Source: a virus. From it: 22,350 nt of DNA. Below are positions 14,213 through 22,350 of the stretch, piece after piece; positions within the stretch are counted from its first letter, which is position 1, and every line of letters begins with the position of its first letter. The DNA lies in the IMG/VR virus record IMGVR_UViG_3300022074_000412, positions 1 through 22,350 of that record; one strand, written 5' to 3'. The notes below the pieces were generated by a model. That model was given only the letters and a program-made list of their open reading frames with translations. It was not told the origin of the DNA and ran no database searches. Position numbers and translations under genes: made by a program.

Positions 14213-14821
14213 ATGAATTTACTACCACAAACAGAACTAGAGGCTGTAAACGTATGTTTGCAAAACATCAACGAGTCCCCTATCAATAGTTTAACTACAG
14301 CTTTTGGGGATGCTCTTATCGCACAACAGATGTTGCATGACGTTTCTCGCAGAACTCAATCTATAGGGTTGGTATGTAATACGGATTACGAATATGAACT
14401 TACTAGAGACAGTAATAACAATATTGCTTTGCCTACAAATTGCCTTAAAGTTTATGACATAGCAGAAGGAACAGTAGCTGTTAGAGACATAGTACAACGT
14501 GGTAATAAGTTGTATGATAGAAAAAATAATACTTATGCTTTCGATAAAAATCTAAAAGTAACTTTAGTTTCTTTCTTAGAATGGGAAGACCTTCCACAAG
14601 TAGTTCGTAATTTTATTACAATTAATACTGCTCGTAAATTTGCAGCACAAATAGTAGGCGATATAGACATCTATCAACTTACTCAACAAGATGAACTAGA
14701 AGCTCGTTTAGAATTTAAACGTGAACAAGTAGACGTTGAACAAGCAAATCTTTTAAGCGACTCCGAATCAGTATTTGGAGTTATTCACAGATCAAGGGAT
14801 TATCCTAATTATGGCATCTAA
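14213..14821 (+). CDS. Tail tubular protein A / adaptor (T7 gene 11 type)
   Basis: The 202-residue product (T7 gp11: 196) forms the ring that joins the portal to the tail nozzle. It opens with TELEAVNVCLQNINESPI and has LYDRKNNTYAF and the closing RNFITINTARKFAAQIVGD segments typical of the family, followed by a helical Glu-rich C-terminus. AAGGA lies about five bases before the ATG, and the capsid terminator ends about 20 bases upstream, so this gene relies on terminator read-through, as in T7. It overlaps the gp12 gene by 11 bases. Confidence 0.9.
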   Translation: MNLLPQTELEAVNVCLQNINESPINSLTTAFGDALIAQQMLHDVSRRTQSIGLVCNTDYEYELTRDSNNNIALPTNCLKVYDIAEGTVAVRDIVQRGNKLYDRKNNTYAFDKNLKVTLVSFLEWEDLPQVVRNFITINTARKFAAQIVGDIDIYQLTQQDELEARLEFKREQVDVEQANLLSDSESVFGVIHRSRDYPNYGI

Positions 14822-17800
14822 ATCATATTTTACAGAACAAGTCACAGGACTTCATAATGGTGTATCTACACTACCAGATCAATTACGTAGAGAAAACCAA
14901 GCAGAGGAGCAGATTAATTTTATCTCTGATATTAGCAGAGGTCTTGAAAGTCGTAACGGTACAGAGTATATATCTTCTTTAGACTTTGCTACTAATGTAA
15001 CTAGTAACTCTTATATTACTAAAATAGACAAAGATACAAGACCTATTACTACTGTTACAGATAAAACTCAAACTTTTGAAGATGATTATATTGTAGTCTT
15101 TACTGGAGCAGATGACGCTGAACTTGGTGCTGTAGAAATATATGATAAAAATGGGATTCAACAATCAGTATCAAATCCTAATAACACGTATCTTCATACT
15201 AACAATCCTCGTAGAGATATTAGAACAACTTTAATAGAAGACTACTTTATAGTATCTAACGCTAGTATAAAAACAGCTATGACTAACGCTTTGTCTCCTA
15301 GTGGTGATGAAAGTAAAGTAATTGTATATATTAAACAACTACAACCTACTGCTACTTATCAGATATTTTTAGGTAGTGACAAAGTAGCTGAAAAATCTTT
15401 AAACAATGTAAACAACCCTCAAACATTATTAGAGGATTTAAGAGATGACATTAATAATGGATCTAGTGACTTAGATATATCTGCTACATATACAGCTTCA
15501 ATAGAGCACGGTAATTTAATTATTACTAAAAATAGCGGAAGTATTAGAGGAGACGCTTTTACAACAGTAGATACTTATGGAGATACTCTGCTAGGTATTC
15601 TAAATGGTAAACTTTCAAGATATAGTGAACTACCCCCTTCTGCTCCTAATGGAACAATCGTTAATATTGTAGGTGTAGATGCTCAAAATGAATTTGCTAA
15701 CTACTACGTAAAGTATGATTCTTCCGAACACGTTTGGAATGAGACAGTAGCACCTGGTATTTCTACGACTATTGATTCTAGTACAATGCCCCACTTTATT
15801 ATTAAAACTGATACTACAACTATCAATCCTGCCACTACTTTAGACGATGGTATTGCTAGAGGAGTATTTCAAATTGTAGAAGCAGGAGATGCTGGCTTAA
15901 GTAATCAACGATCAGCAAGTGCTTTTACAGATAGACTAGTAGGCGATGAGGACTCTAACTCTACCCCTTCATTTATAGGTTCTCCAATTCTTGATTTACT
16001 ATTTTATAGAAATAGATTAATTTATCTAAGTAAAGACAGTGTAGTAATGTCAGCTTCTAATGATTACTTTAATTTATTTAACGACTCTGCAATTCGTGCA
16101 TTACCAACAGACCCTATTGATATTTTCTTAGCAACTAACTATTCGGTTAGAGCTAAATTTATGGAGCCTTATCAGACTGGTGTTATTGTTTTCTGTGAAG
16201 ATCAGCAGTTTGCTATTCATTCTTCAGACAGAACGTTATCTCCTGTAAATGTTAGATTAGAACAAGTTACACAATATCAAACAAACGAAGACGTACATCC
16301 AGTATCTATTGGAGACCATGTAGTCTTTGCAGGATCTAAAGGTAATAATGCTGTTATTCGTAGGTTCTCTACTAAATCAGGTAGTTTAATTAAAGATGCT
16401 ATTGAAATGACAAGTCATGTAGATACTTATGTACCTAAAGACATTCGTTTTATGTTTGGCATATCTAACAAAAACATGGTATTTGTAGCTCCTGAAAACG
16501 ATTTAAAAACTCTTTACGTTTATACCTCTTATATTCAAAACAACAAACTATTACAAGAGTCTTGGTCTAAGTTTACTTTTAACTTTGATATTTTAGGTGC
16601 TGTTACATTTAATAATGAAATTTACTTTATTGATAAATCTGGTAATAATAATACTCTTTCTAAATTAGATTTATTTGATCACTCACTAGAAATACAAGTA
16701 GATCAGTATAGCCAATCAGAAGGAGAAGATACTGCAGCAGACGGATCAGCTCAATTTGAATTACCATACAAAGTCGAAGAAGATGATTCTTTGATAGCTG
16801 TCTCTTTAATTAATGATAAAGTAACTGACATACATACTACAGTTAGAACAGAAGTTTCTTACCCTGATAGTACATTAGATGAGTATGCTTACAGTTCAAA
16901 AGCTAAAGTACCTGAATTAGTTCCTTATGTACCTGATGATATAGAATTAAAAGATTCGTACATACCAGAGTACAACGGAAACTACAAGTTTCTTTCTAGT
17001 GCTAACAATGACTTTAAAGCGTATTACTTATCCTCTGATTCTCAAAAAAGAAATATTATTAGTTACAATTCTCAAACTCAAAAGTATGAAATCAAAGGAT
17101 TTGGAGATGATATAAATTTCCCAGACTTTGTAGGTGATTATTCTAGTGCTCCTGATCCAAAAATTCTACCTGCTAAAAACTTAACTACACAAGTAGATAC
17201 AAATAACTGGAAAATAAATCTAAATAAAAATGGAACTGGCGAAGAACGAGATACCTTTGGAATCTTTAGAGGCTTAGGTAGAGGACAATTAGCCAGTAAC
17301 TATGTATTATTATCAGGAAGTAATAACTTAAATACAAGCAACGATTGGGAAATTAATGCTTCTATTTATTTTGATTCTAGTACTAAACCTAATAGTCCTA
17401 TATTTACTACTGTTGATAGTGTGGCTCAAGTTTCTAACAACTATGTAAACTTATACAGATTAGACTCTACTAAAACAGCTAAGTTACAAATGCGTTTAAA
17501 TAACGTAGTCTATAACTATTATATTGATAACCTATTTACAGATGAGTGGCATGAACTTAAGATTAACTTTTACTATGGTTTAATTTTTGTTTATGATTAT
17601 AATACAAGACTTACTATTTACGATTCTCCTTCAGGAACTAGAAATGAAGTAGATAGGGTTTCTATAAGTAGTATAAACTTAGAAACAAAAGATTTAAACA
17701 TTATGAAAGAACACTCTTTCAGTCCTACATCTAAAGGTTATGTTTCAGATTTTAAAATAAGTGATGTAACTAGAAATCATTCTTTAGAATTTGTAGAACA

Positions 17801-20408
17801 TACTTCTACTTCTCTTTTGGGTGAAATTCCTTTTAGGTATATAAGCTTTCAAGACCCTGCGGCTGCTTCAAGTTCTACTCAAAAATTTTCGTTTGTAGGA
17901 TATATTAATAATAATGCTATGTTTCTTGATAGTGTAATTTATAATGAAGAATATACTTATGTAGAGTTAGCAAATACAGCTAATCGAATGTATAAACACT
18001 TTGTTCAATCTGAACTTTATTGGGTTATTGTGAATGATAATAGTGGTGATTTAATAGCTTGGGCTCATGCTGAACCTTTTGAAACAATCCCCCCTGCTAC
18101 AGAATGGGTAATCAATCAACCTCTTGTTGGTTTTACACTACAAAGTACTAACAAAGATTATAAAAGCAATGCTTTAGAATTACCCCAACACACTTTGTCA
18201 GATAATTTTAGACTTACTATGAGAGCAGATTTTGGTACTTCAACAGAATCTGAAGAGATTTATTATTCTAATAACTTTGATTATCAAGGATTATTTGATA
18301 CAGGAATAGTTACGTTTGGTAGAGTAAACGGCGATAATTATAGATTAGGATTTTTACCTAAAAATTCTACTAATCATCAAGCTTTAAAAATAAGTAACCC
18401 TTATGTTTTACCTTTAGTAACTCATACTGATCTTAATAAAAAGCTTTCAAACTTTACAGTACACGAGACTTTTCCTAAATATACTCCTTTAGTTTCAAGT
18501 TCAGATGTTTTATTTGTTCCTGAATTAGATCCTTCGTTAACTATTACAAGTTCTGGAGGAGGAGCTAGTCCTGTAGTTAAAGAAGCTTTTAAACTAACTT
18601 CTACTACATCTCCAACATTTAATGGTAACGGAGTTTATGTAGCAGAGCCAGGATTAAGCACATGGATTATGACTCCAAAAGCTTCGTTAACTACTGAGTA
18701 TAAATTTATAAAGACTATAGTTGGTTCGGGTACTTCAGAAAAAATACAATGGAGTATTGCAGAAACTCCTTCAGGGGGTAACGAATCAACAATATTTACA
18801 GCTAGTTGGGATAAATTTACTACGTTTGTAGACTCTGAAACAGGAGAATCTGAAGTAGTAGAAAACGCATCTTACCCACAAACTTATAAAGAAATTGACT
18901 TTGCATCAAACAACTGTTCTATACTTTTAGATTTGTCAAACTTAATAGATGTTGGAGCATCACAACTAATAACTTTAACTCAACATACTATAATAAAATT
19001 TACAAACTCTAATAAAGCTACAATTAGTTTAATTGAAATGAGTGACGGAGTTACTGTATTTCCTTTAGAGGGTGGTGACGCTTCTAATATGGACTCTGTT
19101 ATATCTGTAACAGCTAGTAGTACAGAAAACTATACTCAAGTTTCAGGAGAGTTTAATACTTATCAGTCTGCTCCTAGCTTTTCACAATTTGAATTTATTC
19201 CTTACGGTTATGAAGGTCAATCTTTTGTAGTTAATTGGGGGGACGATACTAAAGATACTGTATCTGCAAGTAACCCTGCAACTCATTCTTATACTACTGC
19301 TGTTCCTACTAATACTTATTATAATGACGGAACTGAGTACGTTTACTTTAGGAATCCCCAACTTGGAAATACTTATGATGGTTATAATAAAATAGAAATA
19401 TTCTATAACGAAGGTGTAGTTTCAGTTTCTATAGATGACGCTAGTGTTTTTCTATCTGACTCTATAAATGGTTCTATAGCGTACACTTATACTTTGAATA
19501 ATACTTTTGATGGGTTTAATTATTCTTCAAATAATAGTTTCTATGGTAAAATAAACAAAGCTGATGTAACCGCTACTAGTTTTGTAGAAGATGGTAGTGT
19601 GCCTACTTTTAACTCTAAGATTACTTCATCTAAACTAAAGTACTTAAAGTTAGATCAAATAGATGGAAATACTTTTAATAACCTATTCGACTATAGATTT
19701 GAAACAGTAACTACTCCTACAGGAACTAGTGTTGAAATTTATAATATGTTAGATGAAAAAGATTCTAGTAAAAATGCTACTTTAAGAATTGATGTAGCTG
19801 ACGCACACAAACCTATTTGGACAACTACTAGTTCTACAGTTAACGATAGACTCCACTATGAGTTTGATGATAGTACTGAACAAGAAGTAGGAGCTACAGT
19901 AGATAGTCAAGGTAGTACAGCAGGAAGTAAAGTTACAGATTCGTCAGGAAATAATTTACATGGTACTATGAAAATAAACGATATTCAAAGTTATTTGAGT
20001 TGTTGGGCAGATGCACCTAGTATTAGTTTTTACGATAGAATTATGAAATTTGGTTACCCTACTGAAAACCTTTATACTCTTTCAAGTTACTTCTTAAAAC
20101 GTAATGGGGAACCTGTTGCTACTGGAAGATTAAACTTGAAATCCTTAGAAGTATCTTTTGCTGAAGCAGTAAACTTTGAACTAGAGATTACTCCAGAAGA
20201 AAGAGACTCTTATATAAAACAATTTACTAGTGGCGTAGGACAAATAAGTTCTGATACTATTAACATAGTAAAAGGAACTCATAAGTTTGGACTAAACGCT
20301 TTAGCTAAATACTTAACTTTAACATTAAAAAATAACTCACCCTTTAGGTCTAGGTTTACAGCCCTAGGATATGAAGGATCATTTATTAACAGGAGCAAGA
20401 TTCGATAA
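14811..20408 (+). CDS. Giant tail tubular protein B / nozzle (T7 gene 12 type) with a large insertion
   Basis: The start at 14811 (MASKSYFTEQVTGLHNGVS) is preferred over 14775, which lies further inside gene 11. The product has 1,865 residues, against 794 in T7. Residues 1 to about 640 follow T7 gp12: LHNGVSTLPDQLR, NPRRDIRTTLIEDYFIVSN, PSFIGSPILDLLFYRNRL, DPIDIFLATNYSVRAKFMEPY, DITSHV-like EMTSHVDTYVP, and LLQESWSKFTF. The T7-like C-terminus returns at about 1743 (FGYPTENLYTLSSYFLKR, TGRLNLKSLEVSF). Between them lie about 1,100 extra residues: a laminin-G-like segment near 845-995, a PKD-like stretch near 1473 (VNWGDDTKDTVSASNPATHS) and a further lectin-like signature near 1710 (DSSGNNLHGTM). 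The gene is AT-rich. It forms the tail nozzle; the insertion may bind the host surface, by inference. Confidence 0.9.
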   Translation: MASKSYFTEQVTGLHNGVSTLPDQLRRENQAEEQINFISDISRGLESRNGTEYISSLDFATNVTSNSYITKIDKDTRPITTVTDKTQTFEDDYIVVFTGADDAELGAVEIYDKNGIQQSVSNPNNTYLHTNNPRRDIRTTLIEDYFIVSNASIKTAMTNALSPSGDESKVIVYIKQLQPTATYQIFLGSDKVAEKSLNNVNNPQTLLEDLRDDINNGSSDLDISATYTASIEHGNLIITKNSGSIRGDAFTTVDTYGDTLLGILNGKLSRYSELPPSAPNGTIVNIVGVDAQNEFANYYVKYDSSEHVWNETVAPGISTTIDSSTMPHFIIKTDTTTINPATTLDDGIARGVFQIVEAGDAGLSNQRSASAFTDRLVGDEDSNSTPSFIGSPILDLLFYRNRLIYLSKDSVVMSASNDYFNLFNDSAIRALPTDPIDIFLATNYSVRAKFMEPYQTGVIVFCEDQQFAIHSSDRTLSPVNVRLEQVTQYQTNEDVHPVSIGDHVVFAGSKGNNAVIRRFSTKSGSLIKDAIEMTSHVDTYVPKDIRFMFGISNKNMVFVAPENDLKTLYVYTSYIQNNKLLQESWSKFTFNFDILGAVTFNNEIYFIDKSGNNNTLSKLDLFDHSLEIQVDQYSQSEGEDTAADGSAQFELPYKVEEDDSLIAVSLINDKVTDIHTTVRTEVSYPDSTLDEYAYSSKAKVPELVPYVPDDIELKDSYIPEYNGNYKFLSSANNDFKAYYLSSDSQKRNIISYNSQTQKYEIKGFGDDINFPDFVGDYSSAPDPKILPAKNLTTQVDTNNWKINLNKNGTGEERDTFGIFRGLGRGQLASNYVLLSGSNNLNTSNDWEINASIYFDSSTKPNSPIFTTVDSVAQVSNNYVNLYRLDSTKTAKLQMRLNNVVYNYYIDNLFTDEWHELKINFYYGLIFVYDYNTRLTIYDSPSGTRNEVDRVSISSINLETKDLNIMKEHSFSPTSKGYVSDFKISDVTRNHSLEFVEHTSTSLLGEIPFRYISFQDPAAASSSTQKFSFVGYINNNAMFLDSVIYNEEYTYVELANTANRMYKHFVQSELYWVIVNDNSGDLIAWAHAEPFETIPPATEWVINQPLVGFTLQSTNKDYKSNALELPQHTLSDNFRLTMRADFGTSTESEEIYYSNNFDYQGLFDTGIVTFGRVNGDNYRLGFLPKNSTNHQALKISNPYVLPLVTHTDLNKKLSNFTVHETFPKYTPLVSSSDVLFVPELDPSLTITSSGGGASPVVKEAFKLTSTTSPTFNGNGVYVAEPGLSTWIMTPKASLTTEYKFIKTIVGSGTSEKIQWSIAETPSGGNESTIFTASWDKFTTFVDSETGESEVVENASYPQTYKEIDFASNNCSILLDLSNLIDVGASQLITLTQHTIIKFTNSNKATISLIEMSDGVTVFPLEGGDASNMDSVISVTASSTENYTQVSGEFNTYQSAPSFSQFEFIPYGYEGQSFVVNWGDDTKDTVSASNPATHSYTTAVPTNTYYNDGTEYVYFRNPQLGNTYDGYNKIEIFYNEGVVSVSIDDASVFLSDSINGSIAYTYTLNNTFDGFNYSSNNSFYGKINKADVTATSFVEDGSVPTFNSKITSSKLKYLKLDQIDGNTFNNLFDYRFETVTTPTGTSVEIYNMLDEKDSSKNATLRIDVADAHKPIWTTTSSTVNDRLHYEFDDSTEQEVGATVDSQGSTAGSKVTDSSGNNLHGTMKINDIQSYLSCWADAPSISFYDRIMKFGYPTENLYTLSSYFLKRNGEPVATGRLNLKSLEVSFAEAVNFELEITPEERDSYIKQFTSGVGQISSDTINIVKGTHKFGLNALAKYLTLTLKNNSPFRSRFTALGYEGSFINRSKIR

Positions 20409-21418
20409 TGGCACAATCAATTATAGAAAAAACAGGAGCTCAAGTAATTGGTAATAATTACGTTATCGACTACTCTTCTTTGAACACATTAAAAAACTTC
20501 ACAACATTAACAATAATACACATTATTAATTATGGGACAACTGACGAACAAAAAGTTACTCTGTCAGGAACTACTGATTATAGTATAGATACTAATAATT
20601 TAGAGGTTACTATTGACAGTACTGCAGTAACTATTGACTCAGCCAACGATAGAGTAGCAATTCTTAGAACTACAAGTGTGGCTAATCCAGCAGTATCTTT
20701 TAGTGATACAGCATTACTTACTGATACTGATTTAAACACAGCAGTACAACAGTCAGTATTTCGTTTACAAGAACTCAATGAACAAAATGCAGATGGCTAT
20801 GATACTTCTTCTTTAGCTATACAACAACAAGTTCAACAAGCTTTAAATGCTGTTAATGCAGTTACAGGAGCAGGATGGGTTGTTAATAGTCGTATTGCTG
20901 ATGAAGCTGTTACCAGTAGTAAAATAGCTAGTGGAACTATTCGTGGAGAAGATTTAGATGTAGCGAACATTCGTGCAACTCTTGCAGAAATTATTTATCC
21001 AGTAGGTTCTATTTACGCTAACTTTAGTGATAGCGTTAATCCTAGTGCTTTATTTGGTTTTGGTTCTTGGACTAGAATACAAGGAAGAGCAATGGTAGGC
21101 TATCAAGCAGGAGATGCTGAGTTTGGTGGTTTAGGAAATACTGGCGGGGCTAAGACTCATACACTTACTTCTACAGAAGCAGGAGTAGGAGAACATGCTC
21201 ATGTTGTTTATGTTTCAGGACAAGGAGGAGGACCTACAAAAACTTTTACAATAAGTTCAGGAGGTCGTATGTATCACGAAAATAAAGGACATACAGCTAG
21301 TACGTCACAAACTGGAGTTAAAACTGGAGAAGCTGCTACACAATCTAAGAGTGCTGAACAACCTCATAATAATTTACAGCCGTATGTTGTAGTGAATCTT
21401 TGGTATAGGACTGCTTAA
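20408..21418 (+). CDS. Tail fibre protein: T7-fibre N-terminus joined to a tail-collar-like tip
   Basis: The start overlaps the gp12 stop (TAATG). Residues 1 to about 125 resemble the T7 gp17 N-terminal domain that binds the tail: a strand-rich part, then VAILRTTSVANPAVSFSD and LTDTDLNTAVQQSVFRLQEL. Residues 125-195 are a Gln-rich helical region ending in repeats of the kind seen in fibres (AVTSSKIASGTIRGEDL). From 196 the sequence IYPVGSIYANFSDSVNPS, GFGSWTRIQGRAMVG and the ending HNNLQPYVVVNLWYRTA follow the phage tail-collar pattern, with a His-Ala-His motif (263-265) that in other fibre tips binds metal. At 336 residues it is much shorter than T7 gp17 (553) and lacks a long shaft. It probably forms a trimer. 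Confidence 0.85.
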   Translation: MAQSIIEKTGAQVIGNNYVIDYSSLNTLKNFTTLTIIHIINYGTTDEQKVTLSGTTDYSIDTNNLEVTIDSTAVTIDSANDRVAILRTTSVANPAVSFSDTALLTDTDLNTAVQQSVFRLQELNEQNADGYDTSSLAIQQQVQQALNAVNAVTGAGWVVNSRIADEAVTSSKIASGTIRGEDLDVANIRATLAEIIYPVGSIYANFSDSVNPSALFGFGSWTRIQGRAMVGYQAGDAEFGGLGNTGGAKTHTLTSTEAGVGEHAHVVYVSGQGGGPTKTFTISSGGRMYHENKGHTASTSQTGVKTGEAATQSKSAEQPHNNLQPYVVVNLWYRTA

Positions 21419-21900
21419 TGTTTTATTTAAAACGACTTAAAACACCTCAAGATAAGTTCGAAGCTTCTAAGCTCCACTTTCGTCCTAGCGACATTGTGGA
21501 GTTTACTGGAGCTACTGGACTTCCCTGGGAGTTTGGATACTCTCAAGCCTTAGAAGAAAGTGATATGCTTTGGTCAGGAATTAATCACAAAGGAAATATG
21601 GTATGTGCTGGAGGATTTATTATTACTCCTAAAGTATTAGTACCTTGGTTTGCAGGGACAGAAGAAAGTCATAATGAAACTATGGGATGGTGTAGGTTAG
21701 GTAGAGACCTAACAAAGTTGTTTAAAACATTTGAATTACCTATGAGTAACTATGTATGGACAGAAAATAATTTAACTATGAAATGGCTAAAAGTACTTGG
21801 CTTTAAAATCGATAAGTCAAAAGAACATGAATTTTATTTTGGTGTAAAGTTCTATGAATTTTACATGGGTAAAAAACGAGAGGAAGTATTAAATGTGTGA
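21418..21900 (+). CDS. Internal virion protein A-like (T7 gene 13 type, GNAT-like fold)
   Basis: The ATG overlaps the fibre stop (TAATG). The 160-residue product resembles T7 gp13 (138 aa) in layout: an N-terminal positioning segment, a strand with SGINHKGNMVCAGGF, a central WFAGTEESHNETMGWCRLG part, and the most telling end, NYVWTENNLTMKWLKVLGF followed by FYEFYMGK, which parallels the T7 NYVWVGNTSHIRFLKTIGA. This is the shape of GNAT-type acetyltransferases, but no acetyl-CoA-binding motif is evident. gp13 is a minor virion assembly protein in T7. It overlaps the gp14-like gene by 8 bases (ATGTGTGA). Confidence 0.8.
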   Translation: MFYLKRLKTPQDKFEASKLHFRPSDIVEFTGATGLPWEFGYSQALEESDMLWSGINHKGNMVCAGGFIITPKVLVPWFAGTEESHNETMGWCRLGRDLTKLFKTFELPMSNYVWTENNLTMKWLKVLGFKIDKSKEHEFYFGVKFYEFYMGKKREEVLNV

Positions 21901-22350
21901 TCCAGTAACAGCAGGTATGATTATAGGAGGAACTGCTTCAGGAGGGGCTAGTATCTTCGGAGGCATCCAAGGTAACAAAGCAGCTAATGCACTAGCTAGA
22001 GCTCAAGCAAACGCTGCTAAAGGTCAATTCTTTGAAGACCAGGCTAGGGTAAACCTTAACTATCAAAACGATTTAGAAGCTATAGAACAAGAAGAAAATA
22101 TAACAGCTAATGCACAAGCTTCTGAAGAGGCTAATATTTTAGTAGCTATAGGGGATGCTGTTCCTATGGGGAACTCTACTAATAAAATAATGCAAAATGC
22201 TATAGCTTCTGGAGCTTTAAATCTGGCTGCTTTACAAGGCACAGCAGAAAATAGAAGACAGCAAGCTGTTTACCAATACAAAGATAACCAAACAAATTAC
22301 TTAGGAAAACTTGAAGAAATTAAAGGAAACCTTAATCAAAGTTTTAAATC
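21893..22350 (+). CDS. Internal virion protein B-like (T7 gene 14 type), 3' end outside window
   Basis: The frame opens at ATG 21893, overlapping the previous stop, and stays open to the right edge, giving 152 complete codons. The product begins MCDPVTAGMIIGGTASGGAS, a Gly/Ala-rich hydrophobic segment, and continues as an Ala/Gln/Asn-rich helical protein (GNKAANALARAQANAAKGQ) with coiled-coil character. That is the design of T7 gp14, the internal core protein ejected to form part of the channel in the host outer membrane. The position after the gp13-like gene agrees. The assignment rests on context and composition more than on long identity. Confidence 0.78.
   Translation, partial: MCDPVTAGMIIGGTASGGASIFGGIQGNKAANALARAQANAAKGQFFEDQARVNLNYQNDLEAIEQEENITANAQASEEANILVAIGDAVPMGNSTNKIMQNAIASGALNLAALQGTAENRRQQAVYQYKDNQTNYLGKLEEIKGNLNQSFK

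Overview
The window is a stretch of roughly half of a T7-like podovirus genome (Autographiviridae-type). Every recognisable gene lies on the + strand, genes are tightly packed with start/stop overlaps, and the order follows the T7 map: RNA polymerase (gene 1), ssDNA-binding protein (2.5), endonuclease I (3), primase-helicase (4), DNA polymerase (5), exonuclease (6), a gene 7.3-like virion protein, portal (8), scaffold (9), major capsid (10), tail tubular proteins A and B (11, 12), tail fibre (17-like), and internal virion proteins (13-like, 14-like). The fibre gene is placed before the internal virion protein genes, unlike T7. No integrase, repressor, tRNA, CRISPR array or insertion sequence is visible. 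The low G+C content and the style of the accessory genes suggest an aquatic or marine Gram-negative host, but the host cannot be named from this sequence.

Region 1 (1-3244): the 3' part of a class II amidotransferase-like gene with a terminal zinc ribbon, a small acidic protein and the single-subunit RNA polymerase. Region 2 (3245-9934): DNA metabolism. A phage-polymerase promoter candidate overlaps the RNA polymerase stop codon and leads into SSB, Holliday-junction endonuclease, a MazZ/DUF5664-like nucleotide hydrolase, three small proteins, primase-helicase, DNA polymerase, two small proteins and the exonuclease. No T7 lysozyme (gene 3.5) is found between genes 3 and 4. Region 3 (9935-10126): a 192-base control region with an intrinsic terminator, a second copy of the promoter and a strong second hairpin. 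Region 4 (10127-22350): virion genes, with a structured leader before the capsid gene, a terminator after it, and a 1,865-residue tail tubular protein B more than twice the T7 length. The window ends inside a gp14-like internal virion protein gene.

The genes work together as a T7-type programme. The phage RNA polymerase transcribes the replication and morphogenesis blocks from its own promoters. The two promoter copies share TAACCTGCTCCCTAWTAGGG, align with the T7 promoter at TAA (-17 to -15), G (-11), A (-1) and GGG (+1 to +3), and each predicted transcript begins with a hairpin. The most unusual points are the giant gp12 with about 1,100 inserted residues (laminin-G-like and PKD-like segments) beside a short fibre, the hairpin-flanked second promoter, an internal ribosome-binding site predicting a gp4B-like helicase without zinc domain, and a DNA polymerase with a shortened thioredoxin-binding loop.
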